In this document: in pieces, positions 10,536 through 23,300 of the stretch
Position numbering within the stretch: the stretch's first letter is position 1
Layout: the number at the start of each line of letters is the position of its first letter
DNA from: Styela clava
Taxonomy: Eukaryota > Chordata > Ascidiacea > Stolidobranchia > Styelidae
DNA: 64,000 nt
Assembly: GCF_964204865.1 (NCBI RefSeq)
Contig: NC_135250.1
Coordinates: forward strand, 22,435,395-22,499,394
Direction: 5' to 3'
Translations under genes and position numbers: made by a program
The notes under the pieces: model-generated
Databases searched by the model: none
What the model was told of the DNA's origin: nothing
The model's input: the letters and a program-made list of their open reading frames with translations, nothing else

Positions 10536-13517
10536 ATGGCAAGTTTATATAGCTTGCTTGACTCTTTTCCAGTCAGAGTTTTCAAAAATGTCGTCGAATA
10601 CTTATTACTCGTCATCACATTGGCTATTATGAATTTTTTCCGCCTGTTCGGCGTTAATATTTTTGGTAAGTATGGTGGCGTACATGATGCTATGCTATAA
10701 CTACGTCGTAGCTGAAGACACAAAACAGTGGATGTATCTTATACCTTCAAGTTTGGATTTCGAAAATTCTTTCAACTAGTATTGAGCCGCAATCTACCTG
10801 TTCAAACAGACTTGATTTACATACGTAATTGATTTTTTAACTTAACTTTGGATTCTATGGCAGATCCTGGAATGAAATTTTAAATGAGAGTCTGAAATGA
10901 AGCCCATAGGCCATAATACCTGTTTTTCGCCAATTTTTCGATTTTAATATGGTTTATTTCACATTATCTAGGCCTCGTGTCAAAACTACACCCCCCGAAC
11001 ATCAAAAAACAAAAGGTGAAGCCACCTATTGATGAGCTTCCAAAATTGTAAGTACCGACAAGACAGGTTACCCGATATTCACAATTTTACCTATTCGATA
11101 CCTTTTTCAAATTTGTAGTAACTCCGTAGTATGGGTGTAGGTATTGTTGCATAATATTCAGCAAGTACTATGTTATACAGGCCTGGGCAAGTTGCGACCC
11201 GCGGGCCACATCCGGCCCGCGGCAACGTTTTATCCGGCCCGCGACCAAATTTCTAGATCTAGAAAAACGAGTTATTATATATTTATTGGCGACGAGATGC
11301 TAAAGGTAAATGAAGGAGTGAAGCTGCAACCAACCTAAATCTAGATTAAAGAGCGACAATATAACATATATACTAAAAAATAAACAGAAGCAATATATGT
11401 TTTAATTTAGGAGGCTTCGACAGATTAAAAACGCTGTTGTTGAAATTAGAAACTGAAAAATTTCATGTGTCCTCGAAATCATACTATGACTGAAGTTGAA
11501 AGACAGTCGGTTTGGCCCGCGATGTATATTTTGATCAATTTTAAAACTATCAATTCTATCTATCTAATTCTAAAATCACCGACGGGGCCTTACATAAAAG
11601 ATAATTAATGTGAATTAAATTCAATCGATTTTTATGGTAGCCTACTAAAATAAATTTTACTCTGCGTGGTTTTATCACAGACGTAAGGATTTTTCTAGCA
11701 GTAAAATCTTCAAAACAGAGCGAAGTCGATTTTGTAAGAACGAATCAGATTGGGCGAATTCTCAAAACACGGATAAAAATGATCTGGCAACTTACGCCAC
11801 ATTTTCATGTCCGCGGAATGAGGTGCTATTTCAAAGCAGTAATGCTTATGTTTTATCAACGCAGCCGCGGTTAAGTTGAGAACAATAAAGCGAAACATTT
11901 TAAATAAGCCGTATAGCAAAAAATGCATCAAAACCAAGTATATTCCGGTAGTTTATCTCACATTTCTATAGCCACAGTACAATAGATATAGTACTTTGTT
12001 TTATTTAAATGTGTAATAAAATACGACAAAAACGCGCAATGTATGTTGACTTTACTTAGTTCGGCCCGGTATGTTGACTTTACTTAGTACTGCATTTTGA
12101 ACACTCAATGTGGCCCGATAGCAACAATAATTGCCCAACCCCGATGTTATACTTTATAGTCTGCTAAACAGGCCTAGAACCGAAATTCTTTTGGGAGTCT
12201 CACTATATATATATATCTTATTCAAATCAAACTCGTTCGAGTTTCAGATTAAGTTCTTGTTAAAAAAGAGTAGATAGAACAATGCAATTCTCCACTGACA
12301 GTCTTAACTTTTATTACCGCAATTTTAGCACATTGGGTTTTCTTCGACACGTAGGTAAAAAATACCTTTTGGACATTCAAAGAACTGCAGTGATTGGACG
12401 AAAAGCACCGAATTCAACAATTTACGATCATGAAACTTTAGAAAAAAAGAAGTGAGTCTTTAAAAATAGATGTATTTCTCCTATTTGAAATGGAATTTCC
12501 TATATATATATAAACTAAAGTTGTAAAATATTAGAGTACTAGGATCAATTTTATCAAGATTCAAAATCCAATCATTTTTTTTTTTTGGATGAAACTATAT
12601 TATGTGTTCATAGTACAAGCAAAAAGGTTAAGTCCTTCCGTTGGCACCAGGACATGTTTTAGAAAACATTGGTTTACTAATTCCATATAGTATATCAATA
12701 CTTATAACTACAATTTTTGTTACCTATTTCAATGAGATCATTCTCTCCTTTCCAGGATACTAGACTACAGTAACATTGGGCGCCCACTGGTCCTCATTTT
12801 TGGATCATGTACTTGACCTCCGTTTATCAGCGGGATTGAACGTCTCCCTGCTCTTATAGAGGAATATCGTTCGAAAGTTGATTTTTTAGTAATATACGTT
12901 CAAGAAGCCCATGCCACTGATAGTAATTGGCATATGAAAAGCATGAAGTAAGTACGCTCCGGACGTCGATAAAGATATAATTACATTTTCAAACTGCTTT
13001 CAGGTAGAATCAAGGAAAACGATTCTTTTACATGTATTTTGATAGTTTTGTCAAGTGCAGGGTTTACGGTGAAATGCAGAGCTTGTACACAAAATGGTTG
13101 CTCTGCAAACAGTACGGTCTACAATTTGCTGATATGTTGTTTTCAATAATTATGAATTCGTTATTTTAATACACATTGCTCTCGGTTGCGACACCCGGGG
13201 CAGTAATAGACATACAAATTTGTTTTATTTTCTATTTGTTAATTAACATTGTATACATTCACAGATACCACATTTCCCTTCATAAAAGTCTCCAGAATCG
13301 TCAGTCTGCCGCAGAAAATCTTAAAGACTACTTTTCGTGCCCTTTGGTGTTGGATGGAATAGAAAATGAGGCAACGAAGCAATATGGTACGATTCCGGAT
13401 CGTATGGCAATTATCTACAACGGTTGCTTAGAATATATCAGTGCGAAAGGACCTCTGGGATTTAAAGTGGATGAAATGCAAAAAGCTCTGAATAACATAT
13501 TGCAACAATCTGAGTAG
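10536..13517 (+). CDS. Iodothyronine-deiodinase-like selenoprotein, copy 2 (5 exons)
   Basis: Exons 10536-10665, 10972-11047, 12329-12451, 12756-12947 and 13265-13517 all have GT-AG borders and join in frame to give 257 aa. That is within the usual size of deiodinases. Exon 1 encodes an N-terminal membrane anchor after a short L-L-D-S-F-P-V-R-V segment. Exon 2 is a basic, proline-rich linker ending I-D-E-L-P-K. Exon 3 has K-A-P-N-S-T. Exon 4 has G-S-C-T-[TGA]-P-P-F with TGA at 12814-12816 and E-A-H-A-T-D. Exon 5 completes the thioredoxin-like fold. A well-formed SECIS follows at 14372-14442. By family, this is a membrane reductase acting on iodinated thyronines; substrate is not deducible. 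It is a tandem duplicate of the gene at 2766-5785, and exon 5 is far more alike than the other exons. Confidence 0.92.
11178..12143. mobile_element. hAT-like non-autonomous element in deiodinase 2 intron 2
   Basis: The left end CAGGCCTGGGCAAG and right end TTGCCCAACCCCG are imperfect inverted repeats. Exact 8-bp duplications ATGTTATA flank it (11170-11177 and 12144-12151). The left end has the GCCCGCGGGCC block common in hAT elements. A short internal duplication of TATGTTGACTTTACTTAGT lies near 12041-12090. A related fragment sits near 48505-48670. Confidence 0.88.
12814..12816 (+). other. Selenocysteine TGA codon, deiodinase copy 2
   Basis: TGA lies at the catalytic position of the S-C-T-U-P-P-F motif. 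The frame is open on both sides of it across five exons, and a SECIS lies downstream. Confidence 0.92.
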
Positions 13518-14371
13518 ACATTAACGTGGTGTGATATCGTTCAAAACACTTATTATAGATTGATTGTGCGTCGATATGATAATGATCCCGAACCCTTTCT
13601 GACGACAAACCGACTCTGTTACGATGTTGAACTTTGACCCGTCTTAGTTTTTTAAAGAAATGAATCAAAGAAAATAGGGGTAGCCTAATAGTAATTTCCT
13701 TCTATATATACTACCAAAGCATCTTTCTCCCAGAATCATGATATAAACTTTCCAAATTTTCACGCTTAAAACTGATGACACCTATACGTTAAAATGCAGC
13801 AAGTTACAGTTATGTGCGAAATGTAAAACTAAAATTTTTTGCCCGTCGATTCCTTGGCATTAAAATTCATAGAGTTCGATCGAAACTAATGTTAGACCAA
13901 CTGATCTACGTTATGTTATAGGTTAATAGAAGAAACAAAATATTTAAATACTTATTTTATTTTGTGTTTATCGGTTGGCGTAATTTATATCACTTCATAT
14001 ATATGGTCTATGTGTTTATTTTTGTACATAATTTATTAATAAAAATTATTCTATATATATAAAAAAATAAATAAAAAATACTGGCTAAACAGTAAATCTG
14101 CATTATCTCGAAATTAGGAGAATATCATATTAATTAAAACTTTTTAGTGGAAATGATACGAGAGAACCAAAAATTATGATTTTCATTAGTTTTTACCGAA
14201 ATTGAGAACAATCCTTTTTTGACGACAGTCTGAACGGTCAAAAACCTTAATCTGTTCTATGTCATATTCTAAATTATTCTTCCTAAATAATTCTACAACT
14301 TCTTATTTATTTTTTCATTATAGAGTAAAGTGTTAATTACAAGAAATGGTATGTATAATAACAATAAATAT

Positions 14372-14442
14372 GTTCAGAATTTATGACGGTACAGAAGAAA
14401 ATTGCTGAGAGCAGATTTCTGTACCAGAGAGTTTTTCTGAAC
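14372..14442 (+). promoter_or_regulatory. SECIS element of deiodinase copy 2
   Basis: The outer helix GTTCAGAA (14372-14379) pairs with TTCTGAAC (14435-14442). The core is ATGA (14383-14386) facing AGAG (14426-14429). The inner helix GGTACAGAA pairs with TTCTGTACC without mismatch. An unpaired AAAA run at 14398-14401 is followed by the mini-stem TGCT/AGCA. This is a complete type II SECIS, about 866 nt after the stop, so the 3'-UTR must reach at least here. Confidence 0.9.
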
Positions 14443-14727
14443 ACGTTTGCTGTTGCTATACCAAGATCATTCCTACTACGCAATTGAAATATTTGTAATT
14501 TTAGTGAATTAAACTTATTCATTGCATCAATTTATTCAAATTAGTTGATTGGTGGAGGAAAACCACAGTATCGCCTGAAATTTCGTCATAACGTACCGTT
14601 GTTTTTAACAACTGATGGTGAGATGATCGCATGCTTGGTGAAATTTGCGAACGGCTTGCAAAAGCAATTTGGAACGTATTTTCAGGGCTAGTTGGCATAA
14701 AATTACGGCAATTAAGGCTACTTAGTG

Positions 14728-15038
14728 CAGTGGTTCTCAAACGTTTTAAGACGCGCTCTTTTTTGAGAATTTGTCAAGTCTCGCGCCCACCTCAAAAGTA
14801 ACTAGCTAAAAATAAGCTGAAAATAACAGATAGTAAGACGAAAGTATGTTTTATTCAAAAACACGTTAAAATTACATGAATGGAACGTAAATATCCAGAA
14901 TAAAGAAATGCGAATATTCAGAATAAGGCAGGCAAAATCAAATCTAACAAATGTTTTTATATTTAATTAGCTTCACGTCCCTCAAAAAATTGTCTATACC
15001 CTACTTGTGGGACGCGCACCATCGTTTAAGAACCACTG
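14728..15038. mobile_element. hAT-like MITE
   Basis: Ends are CAGTGGTTCTCAAACG and CGTTTAAGAACCACTG, near-perfect inverted repeats. GCGCGCTC/GCGCCC-type text lies just inside. No exact target duplication was found. Confidence 0.75.
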
Positions 15039-15233
15039 AGGGTCAGTGCGATTAATATGCTCAATATTTAGGAGCGCTTGGTTCAATTTTTCCACAGTAG
15101 CATCTTGTAGTATATATTTACGGTAGCATTTGTTTCTGCACCAAGGGAGAAGTGGTACTGGTCGAATAATCCTTCAAGATGGATGATTCCCCATCTTTGG
15201 CGCCAAACTGACAATTACTGGTTAAGAGTTTTA

Positions 15234-15370
15234 TTAGTGATGGAATGACAGACTTTTGGGCGGTTTAAATTTCGTTATTGGCTCTATTTTCGCGATGGTG
15301 GATCGCAGTACTGGTTCTAAAACTTTCAAATTTGATCGATATCTTGATTTAACATAAGTTATTGTAAATT
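15234..15370 (-). pseudogene. Relic of hAT transposase C-terminus
   Basis: On the minus strand a short frame reads K-S-R-Y-R-S-N-L, then R-S-T-I-A-K-I-E-P. This resembles the C-terminal dimerisation segment of ZBED/hAT transposases (Y-R-x-x-L ... L-R-x-x-L-x-x-I-x-P). It is isolated and lacks the catalytic part. Confidence 0.45.
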
Positions 15371-16939
15371 TTTTACAAGGATAAATAGAGAAAAAAGGAA
15401 GAAAAGTAACTATGGCTGGTTCCGACATTAATTGTTACCGGTACCGCAACCCACATCGAGCCCTTCCGCGACCCACTGGGGGATCGGGGCTCTCAGTTTG
15501 AAAGCCCCGTTTATTGCAATACATTTTTCTCCTATACACGTCCATACACATTGCTAATTTACCAAACACATACGACCTAATCACGCATCTGAGTTAGGTA
15601 CGCTACCCTGCTCGGGGAAAATCATTTTGATTCCATGACGTCATGCTATGGTGGTGAAATGTTCGAATAAGGCGCGATGTGTGGCTTCCTGTACCAGTAC
15701 CTCCACCAAAGCTTGTATTGTGGCCGGGTCATGCTTTCTGGTTGAGTTTTACATGGAAATTGTGCTATTCATCTTGTATTTAGAGTGGCCCTAGTAGAGT
15801 GAGGTACGCCTATTTTATGTAATGTGATAGAATACCGTACAATGCCTTGTGAACAGGTTTTAGCGTTTGCGAGTCACAAGGCAGCAAGACCAACTGGTGA
15901 ATGCAGATGTTTTTGCTATCTCTGGATCTGGATGTGCCCTCCGTTTGCTGTTGTTTGTTCTACTGTTCTAGCCTATGTCAGAGGGACCAAAATAAAATTG
16001 ATTGATTGATATCAAAATTGTTTAGACAAGAATTTGTAATGAATTAAATTGTATATTTTCATCCTTTCCAGACATTTAAAATACAGAAATGAGGCATTAC
16101 CGGTATCGGATTGACTTGGTCATTATTAGCTTAAGCCTTGAGTGTTTTGAAAGTATAACATCCCAAAGTTTATTACAATCATGTATTTTGTTTGTTTATT
16201 TCTGCTCCAAGCCTGGTTTAACTAAGTTCTGAAGTTTGTGTTTTTGTCATTTTTTTGCGCAACTTCATTATACTGTATTATTACTGATATTGAGGGACAA
16301 CAATGTCCAGACGTCTCCCAAAGTAGGGGTGTCTGATCATCGGTAAAATGGGTTTCTCTGAAACGGGACAATGTCACCCGATTTGTATAGTGTGCCCTAC
16401 TGTATTTTGTTTTATTTGAAAGTTAAGCCTGTCTGCCTGTATGAGGCAATTGATTTAAAATTTCATGAATTTTCATCAAGATGGAAGAAGTCACTGGGAA
16501 GCGTTTTTGAAGGCATATCTGGATATAGAACCAAGTTTTTATCAAAAATTAAAGTTGAACATGTATTCTTTTGTAGCGCAAATGCCTCTATATTCCGGTA
16601 TTTTGATATTGCTTGTTTGTCAATCTTTTAAGGCCAAATCTGCGCTTACCTTACTGCCGTATGGCACAGCTCTCCGATTCTAAGCACAGGAGCATAGCCT
16701 CACATTAATACACATCAATTATAACAGTGAATGCGAATCCCATTTTTATGAGACATCTATATATTTACGTGGTGTCTATATTGCCACAAATCAACTGTGC
16801 AATAAACTAAGAGGAAATGCAATCTAAAAACGTCACTATTCTGCTATTGGATTTGTCGAAAAACAAAATTATGATTACCAAAGGAAGAATATGTTACCAT
16901 AGTCCATAGCATTCAAGAGTTTTTGGCAAAGGAACAATT

Positions 16940-17110
16940 TTGGTCAGATTGATTTAAAATATTATCGAGACAATCATGGAACGATCTGACGTGTCGTCGT
17001 GCCAGATGCCCTCGTATCAGAGTTAAATAGAGTGTTTTTTTTTATTGTTCCAAATGTGGGAGCATCTTGAAATCTGAGAACTGTGCCCTACTGTGTGTTG
17101 ATGAGCAGCC
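16940..17110 (+). repeat. Dispersed repeat shared with 39070-39240
   Basis: The block with GAGTGTTTTTTTT, GTTCCAAATGTGGGAGCATC and AATCTGAGAACTGTGCCCT matches the one at 39170-39235. Each copy lies 100-250 nt upstream of a start codon (importin beta and PA2G4). Confidence 0.6.
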
Positions 17111-17367
17111 TTTGTACCCGTTATGCAGTAGTTTCTATATATTTGAGAATAGCTCACCTAGGTATTACTAAAAGGTAGATGCATTTTCACCTACAAAAAA
17201 AATTGAAATCTTCGCTTATGGAGTTTCTGCTGCTGTGAGCTAAAAACTAAAGAATTTTGTTTCAGGATAATAGGATTTTGTAAATTTCAAGGGCTGGCAT
17301 AGTTTTTTTTAGTTTATTTGCAACTCTGGAACTTCAATTTTAAGAATAAGCTTACAAACTCAGTAAA

Positions 17368-20300
17368 ATGGCGACTCTTGTGGAAATCTTGGATAAGACT
17401 GTGTCACCGGGTAACTTTATTGCTATAAATATTATTTCTCTAATTAAGCTTGTATTTTGAATAATCGTTTTCATGAAATCATGGCTCGATGATTGGCGCA
17501 ACATTCACTGTGTTAGGAACAAGCTTTCCATCGCATCTGTGATTAACTTGTGTGAATTCGAATGTTTGAATCTCATAGTTTTACGTGGGAGCCGGGAGAA
17601 TTGCTGGACTCCTCACTTCCGTAGTGCTGTAGTGTAATTCACTTGACCACTGGTCAGTTACGGCTTTCCCACTATCGAGCTCATGCATCTGAAACAAATA
17701 ACAGGTTATCTTTTTCCATATCTGACTTGTACAGGATGCGCCACATGATTAGTCGATATTACCACCTATCCTTCATTGCAGCAAATATGAAAATCGTATT
17801 CCTATCCTTTTTTGCAAATTTCTGAAATTTAATATTTACTGGTAATAGTAATAGTTTATATATATATACACCTGTGACAGAATTTAGAAAAAAAACCTGG
17901 GGAAATTTAGAATATAAAGGTTTTCATAAAGTATTGTATTCATATTCTTTTTCAGACCCAAATGATATTAAGCAGGCACAAGGATTTCTGGAACAAGCCG
18001 CACAAAGCAGTCTTGCGGAATTTCTGGTCAGCTTATGTCAAGTTTTGGCAAACCCTGGAAACAGCCAAGTTTCGAGAATGGCTGCTGGTCTGCAGGTGAT
18101 TGTCAAATATTTTTTAGATTGCTGCGCACTAAAAAATCAAAAAACTGCGGCACACTTATCACATAATAAGTTTTCAAAATTGTACAATCCGCAGATGTTA
18201 TTGATGAATGCACATTTTTCTGTTCATAAGCACACATTCATTTCGTCAATGTACCAAAATCTGCAAAGCCATGAATGTGAATTACAATTTACTTCTGATT
18301 GATGCTATATAACAGTCACACTAAACACTATTGCTACTCTGCTAATTCAAAAATATCCATGGCATCATAATGTTACATGTTACACAATTTGACATCCACT
18401 TTCATCGAGTGTATGTTTTAGATGAGTTGAATGCTCTCAACTTGAATCTGAAAAAAGTTTGATTAGATATTTGTTAATTTACATAAATTGTATCACCCTT
18501 CATTTATGTTTTCAAGATAAAAAATTATACAACTTCAAAAGACCAAACTGCCAGGCTCGATAATCAGAAACGTTGGCTGTCTCTAAATGAAGCAGCTCGA
18601 TCAGAAGTTAAAAAACTGGTAAGTATGACCTTTACATTACCATAAGCATTTTCCAATGAGGTGATGGTTTTTATGTGAAATGTTTCAGGTGCTGAAAGCA
18701 TAGTGTGAGATCTCTGTATGCAGTATGAAATAGAGTTCAATCAATTTATTGCTATTTCAGAATGTTTTTAAAAAAATAGAATAACATGGTTGTTGGGTCT
18801 CTTAATAAAAGGGGCCCAGGTCTTTTCCACTCATGATAAGTTGACACAATAAGGTCTTTTCCACTCATGATAAGTTGACACAATAAGGTCTTTTCCACTC
18901 ATGATAAGTTGACACAATAAGGTCTTTTCCACTCATGATAAGTTGACACAATAAGGTCTTTTCCACTCATGATAAGTTGACACAATAAGGTCTTTTCCAC
19001 TCATGATAAGTTGACACAATACTAATATTTATTGTAATATCTCAGGTTCTTCAAGCATTGGGCACAGAAACTAACAGACCTTCATCAGCGGCACAAGTAA
19101 TTGCATCAATCGCATGTGCTGAAATACCTTTAGATGGATGGAAAGAGCTTATTCCTCAACTTGTGCAAAGTGTGACTGCAGAAACAAGCACTGAACATTT
19201 GAAGGAGGGAGCACTGGAGGCTATCGGATACATTTGTGCAGATATGGTAATGTGAATGAATATTTTCATGGCACTGTATACTGACATGCAATGCATGATG
19301 CCCAGTTGGCAAATTAGTAGTAAGCAACTGTATGGTTTAAGAACTTGTGACTCACAGAGAAAGCTATTGCATGTCATATTGGTGGTCCTGTTTCCTGGTG
19401 ACTATTTATTACTACTGACAAATGTACTATTCTGTTGCTTGAAACAACATCATAGATCTGAATCATGGATATCTCGTTGCTGACACTATCTTGTCTATAT
19501 TACATATGCTTATTGAAATATATATAAGGTTACAATCAAAATACTATGATTAGTCGTGCTGTGGTTAATAACAGGATGCTGAATTAGTGTTACAATTATT
19601 ATTATGATCTGAACTTTCAGAATTTTTCCCTCAAATGTTTTCAGTCGATAAACATGGTTGGCTGTTAATAACTTTACAATCAGTGCACATACCAGACAAA
19701 AGAAAAGACATTTATGTGGAATTGAGTATTTTTATACCAATTTGTATATACTAACGTGTAATTTCATCTAATTGTAATCTAATTGTTCATCTTCATGTAA
19801 TTTTTATATTTTTAGCAGCTCTTCGCTTTCTAGTGGTCAATTGTAACTTTGCTCAGCAATCAATCCTTTCAGTTCCTAAGTGAATGCATGTGACAACCGT
19901 GCTTTGAGCAAATTTCCTCAAAAAGAAAAAATCTTTTTTTCTTCAATCTGTATATCGTAATTAAAATTACAGTTTATTGTGGGTCATTTTTTCAACTACA
20001 GCTCCAAACTTTTAGGGAATGCAAATTTCAAAAAATAAACTGTGTTGTATGCAAGCTTCGCACAACGAATGTTTGGAACGCTTCGCACAACGAATGTTTG
20101 GAACGCTTCGCCAAATCAATTTTTTTGAGTTTCTATGTAAAAATTTTGATTTCCATCGCCACCAAGAAATGTCTCAAATTCTGACTAAATCAAAATCTGA
20201 TAAAAACAAATCAAACTCGACTCCATGCCTCATATAGCTCTTTAGCTCTCGATGGAACACAAAATAATATTTGTCATCATTTTCTTCTGTGTCAGGATCC

Positions 20301-23300
20301 ACAACACCTTCTTACTCATGCAAACGGCATCCTGACTGCAATTGTTCAAGGAATGAGAAAACAAGAACCAAGTTTTCATGTCAAACTAGCAGCGACCAAT
20401 GCAATGCTCAATTCGTTGGAATTTACCAGAGGAAATTTCGAAAAAGAGGTAAAATATTGTGCATTTCCCACTCAAATGACCATACTATAGTTATCCAAGA
20501 ATTCGTTGTATTCAACTTGTATATTTCTTTAACTAGTACAGTGCATGATAATTGTAATTGCTGTACATTGCTATGCAATTGAGGGTTTCAAAAAAATCCC
20601 AAAAAATAAAAAATAAAATGATTTTTGTTTAAAAATTTTTTTTAAAACCTTGTTAGTTAAGATTATTTATACATCTTGTGCTCTGGGTCTTTTTTGCTCT
20701 TTCAGGCTTTTGCTTTCATCACAAATTTTCTTTTGCTTTTTTTCAGTCTGAGAGGCATTTTATCATGCAGGTCATCTGCGAGGCAACTCAAGTTGAGGAT
20801 TCCAAAACTGGAACTAATTCAGTATGTTCAATTTTTGATTTGTAACACAATTTTATATAGGTATACTCATATTTGAATAAAAAACTCCCTAAAATATAAA
20901 ATTACTTGATAATAAAGACTTTATTGTATCAACATGCTTGACCACATCTTCTATGGTTTTCACTGATATATACAGTTCCCTCTGTGTTATCAAACGTTAA
21001 CTGTACCAGTACTGATGCCGGACTTATTTGAGCATTGCTCTCCTGTTATTCCTATCACTCATAAGTCATAATAAATAATTTCCATTATAAATATTGTGAA
21101 TGTTTTGGTCTGATTACTTTACCAGACTACTTGTTGTTACTTAGTAATTATTACTTGTTTACATGTTTGTGTGAGGGTGCTACTTCGGTAATGGTGCAAT
21201 ATTATAGTTTGTAACAGGCCTGGATAAAGAACCTGTATATGTGTATCTGCTTTGAGGGCAAATAAACTTTTCAAATATATTTGGTATTATTCTTTTTTTT
21301 CTATTTTTCATAGATTCGTGTTGCTGCTTTACAATGTTTGGTTAAGATCATGTCTCTATATTACCAATATATGGAAGCTTACATGGGCCCGGCTTTATTT
21401 GCAGTAAGTACATTTGAGTACATTTTTCTATTATTACATTTGTTTCTATATGATTGCAGACAATGGTGTTTCTAACAATGGTTAAATATTATTTATTATT
21501 ATTATGAGATCGTTTTACTTGGATTGATAACATGCCTGTTTGAAATATTCAAAACAGGCCGACTTCATCTCAGTGGAACAGTATTCGCACCCTAATATAT
21601 ATGAAGGATTATAGATAGGATTTTCCTATATATTCTTGGGTATAAGAAAGCCGGTAGGACTGCGTAATCAAACGGTGAACCACTGCCTTTCAGCGTTTTT
21701 CAGTCTATGGTCGTCTATATCAGTTATCGTAGCAGAGTCTTGGATTTCATGGTGGTGGACTCCGTAACTGGGAGTTCTCAATTCGTAACAGCAATTCTCT
21801 TGCATATTATTATCCGTCACAGTATTCAAGCCTGCGAACCCACGTGGGGTAATTATAGCTGCATTCGCAAGCTTGTTTCTAACATACTGCAAAATATGCC
21901 AACCAGAATATTCTCTAGTCTTTAGGTGACTATATTTTATATCCTAAACTTATGAAATTGTTTTTACCTTCTTTCAGATTTCTGTCGAAGCAATGAAATC
22001 AGCTGATGACAATGTTTGTTTACAAGGGATTGAGTTTTGGTCGAATGTCTGTGACGAGGAATCTGACTTATCCATTGAAATGGCAGAAGTGAGTAGCAGT
22101 GGCGCAACCAGGCCGTTTTCAACGGGGGGGTCCGACCGGAATTTACACAGTGCAACCACGACGTAAGTCGCAACGCCACTAGGTGTCGCCCCGCTGACCA
22201 CGATAAATTGCTCATGGTTAAAAGGGAAACGCCATCGATTAAATCCCAGCTTTTCGCTTACCTTGCACTCGTTCATTAACGGCGCTTCGCTTGGTCTTGC
22301 ACCTCGTGGGTAGCAAAACGCCGTTCATTACATTCCAGCGAATTGCTAACGAAAAGCTGTTAATTATTTTCAACGTTTCCCTCGCTTTGCGCCTCGTGGA
22401 TAGTGAAAAACGGCTTGAATAAATTCCAGTGTTTCCCTCGTGCCGCGCCTTGCTCGTTGGGTGAATTCGTCAAGACTTCGTGAATTCGTCAAGACCTTTT
22501 CCCGACCCTAACCCCGGAAAAATTCTAAACTAAACTGAAGCTCACCGGAAGACATAATGAAAATTAAAATAATTGATTTACAACTAATTTTTGGAAACAC
22601 AACTAAAAACTGACTAATTTAATGCAGGGATGTCCAAATCGAATTTAAATTCAAATATCGCAAACTTCAAATACTGTTTTTTCGTGTTTATAATAATCAC
22701 GAATATGGCGCACATATCCTAGCGTCGTCGTCCATGTGTGGTTCGGCAATATATTACAGTTGACATGAAAGAATTTCGATAAACGCCGACTTGAAGAACT
22801 TATAAGACTTCGAGGACGTTTTTGATTGAAAATATTTTCTTATCGGGTATTTTAACTTAGTCGAGATGGTTTAGGCGTCCTCGGCAAATTGTGTCTTAAT
22901 TAGTTGTTTTCGTCCTCAGTTTCGATAGTGACCGAACATAACAGGAAATTTTTTCATTTCTTCTAATTTAGCGCGTATAAAATAGCTCTTAAATAGTATT
23001 AAATATCTATCGCGGATTTCGTCGGCATCCGGCATTGATGACAACATCAGTTCAGTTAAAGTTAGCGGTATTCATTTACAAACAAAAATACATAACAGCC
23101 GACATGAAATATTCAAATCAGCGCAGAGTTCAATAATAAAACACGTTTTATGTTCTCAATATGCACATAGAAAGAAGAAAGGACAGAGAAATAACGACTA
23201 AAAACTAAGAACGGTATGGTATGTTTGTGTACTTTTGTTTACCATCGTCATCATAATCAAATTAGTTAAACCCGATTCCCAAATTTCCGTTCGCCAATAA

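Larger units (their letters stand above)
15039..17360. other. Intergenic region with transposon debris
   Basis: No supported gene is seen. It contains a hAT transposase relic (15234-15370), a segment ending in tandem ATTG near 15990-16010 that resembles a retroposon tail, and one member of a repeat pair (16940-17110). Confidence 0.5.

Noticed and set aside
13540..13660. SECIS candidate immediately after the deiodinase 2 stop (ATGATCCCGAACC region)
   Set aside because: The arms do not pair. The hairpin at 14372-14442 is far better.
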